From: Afifellaceae bacterium
GTDB taxonomy: Bacteria; Pseudomonadota; Alphaproteobacteria; Rhizobiales; Afifellaceae
Assembly: GCA_028281235.1 (NCBI GenBank)
Contig: JANQKG010000029.1
Span: forward strand, 32,106-96,105
DNA: 64,000 nt
Direction of reading: 5' to 3'
The translations under genes were made by a program, and so were the position numbers. Positions 60,843 to 64,000 of this stretch are shown here, piece by piece. How positions within the stretch are numbered: position 1 is the stretch's first letter; each line of letters opens with the position of its first letter. Under the pieces are notes generated by a model. It was not told the origin of the DNA. It made no database searches and was given only the letters and a program-made list of their open reading frames with translations.

Positions 60843-61250
60843 ATGGATATCTACCGGGCCGGCCAGCGTGCGACCCTGAAGGGCAATCCGGATTGGTTCA
60901 CCGGCACGGTGTGGCAGGACGCCATTATCGACACGCCTGAGCCGGCGCGGGGACGGGCGGTGGTGGTCTCGTTTGAGCCCGGCGCACGCACGAACTGGCA
61001 CACGCATCCGCTTGGTCAGACGCTTTTTGTGCTCTCCGGCGTGGGGCGGGTGCAGAAGCATGGCGAGCCGGTGCGTGCGATCCGGCCGGGCGACACGGTG
61101 TGGATCGCGCCCGGCGAGAAACACTGGCACGGCGCAGGACCCGAGACGCGCATGGTGCATGTGGCATTCCATGAGGCAATCGACGGGAGCCATGTCGAAT
61201 GGCTTGAACCGGTCGACGACAGCGACTATCGCGCCGAGCCGGCCGATTGA
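60843..61250 (+). CDS. Cupin protein, hydroxynitrile-lyase-like fold
   Basis: 135 aa single cupin. Metal site: His53, His55, Gln59 (NWHTHPLGQT) and His94 (PGEKHWHGAGP), the same pattern and spacing as the manganese-dependent cupin hydroxynitrile lyases such as GtHNL from Granulicella, with WFTGTVWQD near the N terminus and DTVWIAPGEKHWHGAG. Related proteins with no HNL activity exist (quercetinase- and gentisate-like), so the reaction is not determined. A stand-alone gene 45 bp after the aldehyde dehydrogenase gene. Confidence 0.85.
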   Translation: MDIYRAGQRATLKGNPDWFTGTVWQDAIIDTPEPARGRAVVVSFEPGARTNWHTHPLGQTLFVLSGVGRVQKHGEPVRAIRPGDTVWIAPGEKHWHGAGPETRMVHVAFHEAIDGSHVEWLEPVDDSDYRAEPAD

Positions 61251-61267
61251 AAATCGAGGAGGCTTCG

Positions 61268-61510
61268 ATGAGTGACGATCTCTCCAAGTTCATTGCCGAC
61301 ATGAAGCAGAAGCGCGACGAGATGCGCCTGCAGCTTCATCTCGGCACCAAGGAAGCGGAGGAGGAGTGGGACCGCGTTGTCGACGAATGGGATCGCTTCC
61401 TGGAGAAAGCGCAATTCGACAAGAGCCGCGACGAGGTCGGCGATGCGGCCATGCAATTGGCGCTGCGTATGAAGGACGCCTATGACCGGCTGCGCAAGGC
61501 GCTCGACTGA
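61268..61510 (+). CDS. Small coiled-coil protein (80 aa)
   Basis: Not recognised. Residues 1-80 are almost entirely helical with heptads (KFIADMKQKRDEMRLQLHLGTKEAEEEWDRVVDEWDRFLEKAQ; KDAYDRLRKALD). It is acidic, with no signal or membrane segment, and resembles short alphaproteobacterial coiled-coil proteins sometimes called DUF-type hypotheticals. GAGGAG precedes the ATG by six to seven bases, a strong ribosome site. 17 bp after the cupin gene, hence probably its operon partner. Confidence 0.65.
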   Translation: MSDDLSKFIADMKQKRDEMRLQLHLGTKEAEEEWDRVVDEWDRFLEKAQFDKSRDEVGDAAMQLALRMKDAYDRLRKALD

Positions 61511-61549
61511 GGCGGATCGCGGAGAGGCGCGGCGCGTCGGCCGCGATCT

Positions 61550-62089
61550 TCAATCCAGAAGCGCGTTGATGACGCGCTTCATGCCGGCGGCGAAAGCGTC
61601 CGGGCTTTCGGCGGTGACCATGAGCCCCTTGGAGGCAATGTCGAGCGTGTGGGCGATGTCCTCGGCGCGCTTTCGGTTTGCGCAGGCCTTGCGCTTCATC
61701 AGGAAGCGGACGATCTGCTGCTCGAACGCCGCCAGCGGACTGTCCTCGATGCTCTTCAGCGCTTCCGTTGCGATCTCGATGATCTCTGCGCCATGGGGGG
61801 CTGAGCGCAGCAGCGCGATGTGATCGCCCTTCCAGCGGCCAAAGGCCTGGAGCAGACAATCGGCGGTCGTCGCCTTGTCGTTCTCCAATTCCGCCGCGGC
61901 GCGGGCGACCATGTGCCGGCTGAAGCCTTCGACCGCCCAGTCGCGCACCGCCTCCTTGGTCTTGAAGCGATTGTAGAGCGTCTGTCGCGATACGCCGAAG
62001 GCCTGCGCCAGATCGTCCATCGACGCCTTGCGGAATCCGTAATGAGCGAAGACGGCGAGGGCGTTCTTGAGATCGGTTTCGTTTTCCAT
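61550..62089 (-). CDS. TetR/AcrR-family transcriptional regulator
   Basis: 179 aa. HTH about 8-55: NALAVFAHYGFRKASMDDLAQAFGVSRQTLYNRFKTKEAVRDWAVEGF. C-terminal domain (60-179) has no recognisable ligand pocket; PFAM-type TetR_C_33-like patterns are possible. Divergent from the SDR gene at 62182 with a 92-bp shared intergenic region, so that gene is the likely regulated target. Confidence 0.87.
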   Translation of the reverse strand: MENETDLKNALAVFAHYGFRKASMDDLAQAFGVSRQTLYNRFKTKEAVRDWAVEGFSRHMVARAAAELENDKATTADCLLQAFGRWKGDHIALLRSAPHGAEIIEIATEALKSIEDSPLAAFEQQIVRFLMKRKACANRKRAEDIAHTLDIASKGLMVTAESPDAFAAGMKRVINALLD

Positions 62090-62099
62090 TTGACCGTTA

Positions 62100-62127
62100 T
62101 TGACATTTTCGGCACAATTTGTAAATC
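62100..62127 (+). promoter_or_regulatory. Candidate promoter of the 62182 SDR gene
   Basis: TTGACA (62100-62105), 16 nt, TAAATC (62122-62127). A sigma-70 type promoter between the divergent TetR and SDR genes, with the initiating region about 55 bp before the SDR start. The TTGAC motif is present twice close together (TTGACCGTTATTGACA). Spacing is one base short of ideal. Confidence 0.45.
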
Positions 62128-62181
62128 ACGTCCTAATGCAGCCGAGAAACGCTCGGCGGCACCCGCCGATGGAGAATCACG

Positions 62182-63150
62182 ATGGCGCGCCATATTATCG
62201 ATAGCGGCTTCAAGAGCTGGACGCCCGCGCGGCTGTCCGACCTCTCCGGCAAGACCTATGTGATCACCGGCGGCAATAGCGGCATCGGCCTGGAAGCGGC
62301 GCGGATGCTGGGGCGAGCGGGCGGCGACGTCGTGCTGGCGTGCCGGTCCCTGGAGAAGGCCGAGAGTGCCAAGGCCGCGCTCGCCGGTGACGTGAAAGGC
62401 GTCGAAGTGGTGCGGCTCGATCTCTCCGATCTTGAATCGGTGCGTGCGGCGGCTTCAGAGCTTAGAGGCAAACTCAGCCGCATCGACGGGCTCGTCAACA
62501 ATGCCGGCATCATGCAGACGCCGCCGATGAAGACCAAGGACGGCTTTGAGCTGCAGTTCGGAACCAACCATCTCGGCCACTTCCTGTGGACCAGCCTGCT
62601 GATCGATCTGGTGGAGGCGGCCGAAGGCCGCGTCGTGATGGTCTCAAGCATCGCGCACAAGTTCGGCCGCATGAATTTCGACGATCTCATGCACGAGACC
62701 GGCTACACGCCGACAAAAGCCTATGGGCAGTCCAAGCTCTCCAACCTGATCTTCGCGTTCGAGCTCGACCGGCGCCTGCAGGAGGTCGGCGCCAAGGCGA
62801 TCGCGATCGCCTGTCATCCCGGCTATTCCAACACCGCTCTGCAGAGCACCGGTCCGACGGGTCTGCTCAACCTGATCTACAAGGTGACGAATGCCCTCAT
62901 GGCGCAAGGTGCGGAGGCCGGCGCCATCCCTACGGTGCTGGCGGCAGCCGGGACGGAAGCCAAGCGCGGCGCCTATTACGGCCCGCAGAAGATGAGCGAG
63001 GCGCGCGGGCCCGTCGGCGATGCGCTGGTCGCCGACCACGCGCTCGACAAGGCCGCCTGGACGCAGTTGTGGGAGGCGAGCGAAGCGCTCCTCGGCGAGC
63101 CCTTCGCCATGCCGGGCGGTGGCGCGGCACCGCAGGCAAAGACGGGGTAG
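62182..63150 (+). CDS. SDR-family oxidoreductase, retinol-dehydrogenase-like
   Basis: 322 aa. ITGGNSGIGLEAARMLGRAG (TGxxxGIG), DLSDLESVRAAA, NNAG (VNNAGIMQTPPM), the conserved FGTNHLGHFLWT of the retinol-dehydrogenase/WWOX-like group, catalytic Ser in VSSIAHKFG and YGQSK (YxxxK). Proline/glycine-rich tail. Substrate unknown; the ligand-responsive TetR upstream points to a xenobiotic or lipid substrate. Confidence 0.88.
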   Translation: MARHIIDSGFKSWTPARLSDLSGKTYVITGGNSGIGLEAARMLGRAGGDVVLACRSLEKAESAKAALAGDVKGVEVVRLDLSDLESVRAAASELRGKLSRIDGLVNNAGIMQTPPMKTKDGFELQFGTNHLGHFLWTSLLIDLVEAAEGRVVMVSSIAHKFGRMNFDDLMHETGYTPTKAYGQSKLSNLIFAFELDRRLQEVGAKAIAIACHPGYSNTALQSTGPTGLLNLIYKVTNALMAQGAEAGAIPTVLAAAGTEAKRGAYYGPQKMSEARGPVGDALVADHALDKAAWTQLWEASEALLGEPFAMPGGGAAPQAKTG

Positions 63151-63200
63151 ACGGCCAAGCGTGCCTGACTTAGATCACCCGCTGGTTTGGAGCACGCAGA

Positions 63201-63905
63201 TTGGGCAAGTGGAAGAACGCGCTGAAGCGTCGCCTGGGGTGGGTGCCGCGTCGCAAGGTGCCGAGGCCGGCTGTCAACGATGTGCTCTATCAGCGCGCGT
63301 TGGAGACGTCGGCGGATTTCGTTCAGCCACACCTTTCGTCAGCACTTCTCATTCGCACTGCCGAGGAGATACGGGCGCTCGCCATCCGGCGCGTCGTGGA
63401 GCAAGGATTGCTGCTGGAGTTCGGCGTCAATCTGGGCGACAGCATCAACCAGATGGCGGGCATCTTGGCAGGTCGTGGTGATGAGCGGCCGCTTTACGGC
63501 TTTGACGCATTTCGTGGCCTCTCGGAGGATTGGTTCGGCAAGTCCTTGCCGAAGGAGACCAATTTCAACTACGGCGGAAAGACACCGCGCGTGCGTCCGA
63601 ACGTGAATCTGGTTGTCGGATGGCTGCAGGACACGCTGGAGCCGTTTCTTGCGGAGAATCCCGGTTCGATCGCCTTTATGCACCTTGATATGGACACCTA
63701 TACGCCGGCGCGTCTGGCGCTGGACCTTTGCCGAAGCAGATTGCGGGAGGGGACGCTGGTCCTTCTTGACGAGCATCATGGCTATCCCAATTGGGAGAAC
63801 GGCGAGTTTAAGGCGCTGAACGAAGTGCTGCAGTCGCAGGATTACCGCTATGTGGCCTTCGCAACCCAGCAGGCGCTGATCCGCATAGAGCGGGATCTGG
63901 GCTAG
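63201..63905 (+). CDS. TylF/MycF-like class I methyltransferase
   Basis: 234 aa. The TylF family pattern: LLLEFGVNLGDSINQMAGIL (motif I-like, with E-F-G-V-x-x-G in place of the usual GxGxG), LYGFDAFRGLSEDW, LVVGWLQDTLEPFL, FMHLDMDTYTPARLALDL (metal/catalytic acidic motif) and GTLVLLDEHHGYPNWENGEF. Such enzymes O-methylate sugars in macrolides and in rhizobial polysaccharides. Start TTG 63201 follows GGAG at eight bases. It ends at a strong inverted repeat. Its glycan-type substrate ties it loosely to the 45-57 kb island. Confidence 0.87.
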   Translation: MGKWKNALKRRLGWVPRRKVPRPAVNDVLYQRALETSADFVQPHLSSALLIRTAEEIRALAIRRVVEQGLLLEFGVNLGDSINQMAGILAGRGDERPLYGFDAFRGLSEDWFGKSLPKETNFNYGGKTPRVRPNVNLVVGWLQDTLEPFLAENPGSIAFMHLDMDTYTPARLALDLCRSRLREGTLVLLDEHHGYPNWENGEFKALNEVLQSQDYRYVAFATQQALIRIERDLG

Positions 63906-63977
63906 TGTGGTGGGTTTGAAGTTCCTATCATTATTCCAGCGGGCTCATCATAGGAACTTCAAACCCTAAAACCACAC
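63905..63977. repeat. Long perfect inverted repeat at the right edge
   Basis: GGGTTTGAAGTTCCTAT (63912-63928) is the exact reverse complement of ATAGGAACTTCAAACCC (63950-63966), with a 21-nt spacer (CATTATTCCAGCGGGCTCATC). It extends outward as GTGTGGT (63905-63911) and ACCACAC (63971-63977), the right arm being separated by TAAA. It immediately follows the stop codon at 63903-63905. Either a strong transcription terminator-like structure without U-tract, or the end or crossover site of a mobile element. Confidence 0.85.
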
Positions 63978-64000
63978 GAGCTTCAATAAGTTGTCTAGTG

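Noticed and set aside
63912..63966. Genuine yeast-type FRT site or engineered scar
   Set aside because: Only 11 bp of each half-site match, and the spacer is 21 nt instead of 8 with a different core sequence; no marker or vector sequence adjoins it.
1..64000. CRISPR arrays, prophage, IS elements, rRNA
   Set aside because: No evenly spaced direct repeats, no transposase, integrase or phage structural genes and no rRNA sequence were seen.

Overview
The window looks like chromosomal DNA of a GC-rich alphaproteobacterium, most probably from Hyphomicrobiales (Rhizobiales). The signs are the rne / amiC / mrcA / prfB order, an RNase E with an acidic insert in its S1 domain, a gph-rpiA-DUF2059-gor cluster, deoC next to a two-domain aldehyde dehydrogenase, and dispersed GTCATCCCGG / GTAGCCCGG-type intergenic repeats. 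No rRNA, CRISPR array, prophage or insertion sequence is visible. One tRNA gene, tRNA-Val(CAC), is present.

Layout. 0.1-8.7 kb: RNase E, a small unknown protein, periplasmic amidase, PBP1A, and prfB with its classical programmed +1 frameshift. 8.7-14.6 kb: a methyltransferase, an inner-membrane M23 peptidase, a beta-hydroxyacid dehydrogenase, and an amino-acid ABC importer (binding protein plus two permeases, no ATPase). 15.0-22.9 kb: molybdenum cofactor genes moeA-mobB-mobA-fdhD and, separately, moaA, interleaved with two exporters and a flavoprotein. 22.9-27.7 kb: a Tat-exported SDR divergent from a TetR regulator across a clear palindromic operator, an L,D-transpeptidase and an ABC-2 exporter. 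27.9-30.6 kb: glycogen synthesis (glgC-glgA). 30.6-38.6 kb: an exostosin-like glycosyltransferase, tRNA-Val, gph, rpiA, gor, an MFS carrier, a YbdK-type carboxylate-amine ligase and a WYL protein. 38.9-44.7 kb: a PilZ protein, then a sugar-type ABC transporter without a binding protein and with an unusual ATPase, followed by a FAD oxidoreductase and a convergent SDR.

44.8-56.6 kb is the most accessory-looking part, a glycan island. It has an ArnC/ArnE/ArnT-like trio (GT2, LAB_N, GT39), a GT-A-like protein, an ELM1-family protein, and a repeated pairing of a GT25 glycosyltransferase with a DUF6625 protein. The two pairs flank a UDP-xylose synthase gene. A third GT25 gene lying between them is broken by a frameshift, probably an 11-bp deletion. 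The inferred role is making and decorating a surface glycan (LPS or capsule) with variable sugars.

57.1-64 kb returns to metabolism: deoC, an ALDH16-like protein, a cupin with the metal ligands of cupin hydroxynitrile lyases, a TetR/SDR pair, and a TylF-like methyltransferase. The last gene is followed directly by a striking perfect 17-bp inverted repeat at the right edge. A dispersed element of about 175-205 bp occurs three times, at 125-327, 11037-11230 and 14762-14934 (the last copy inverted).
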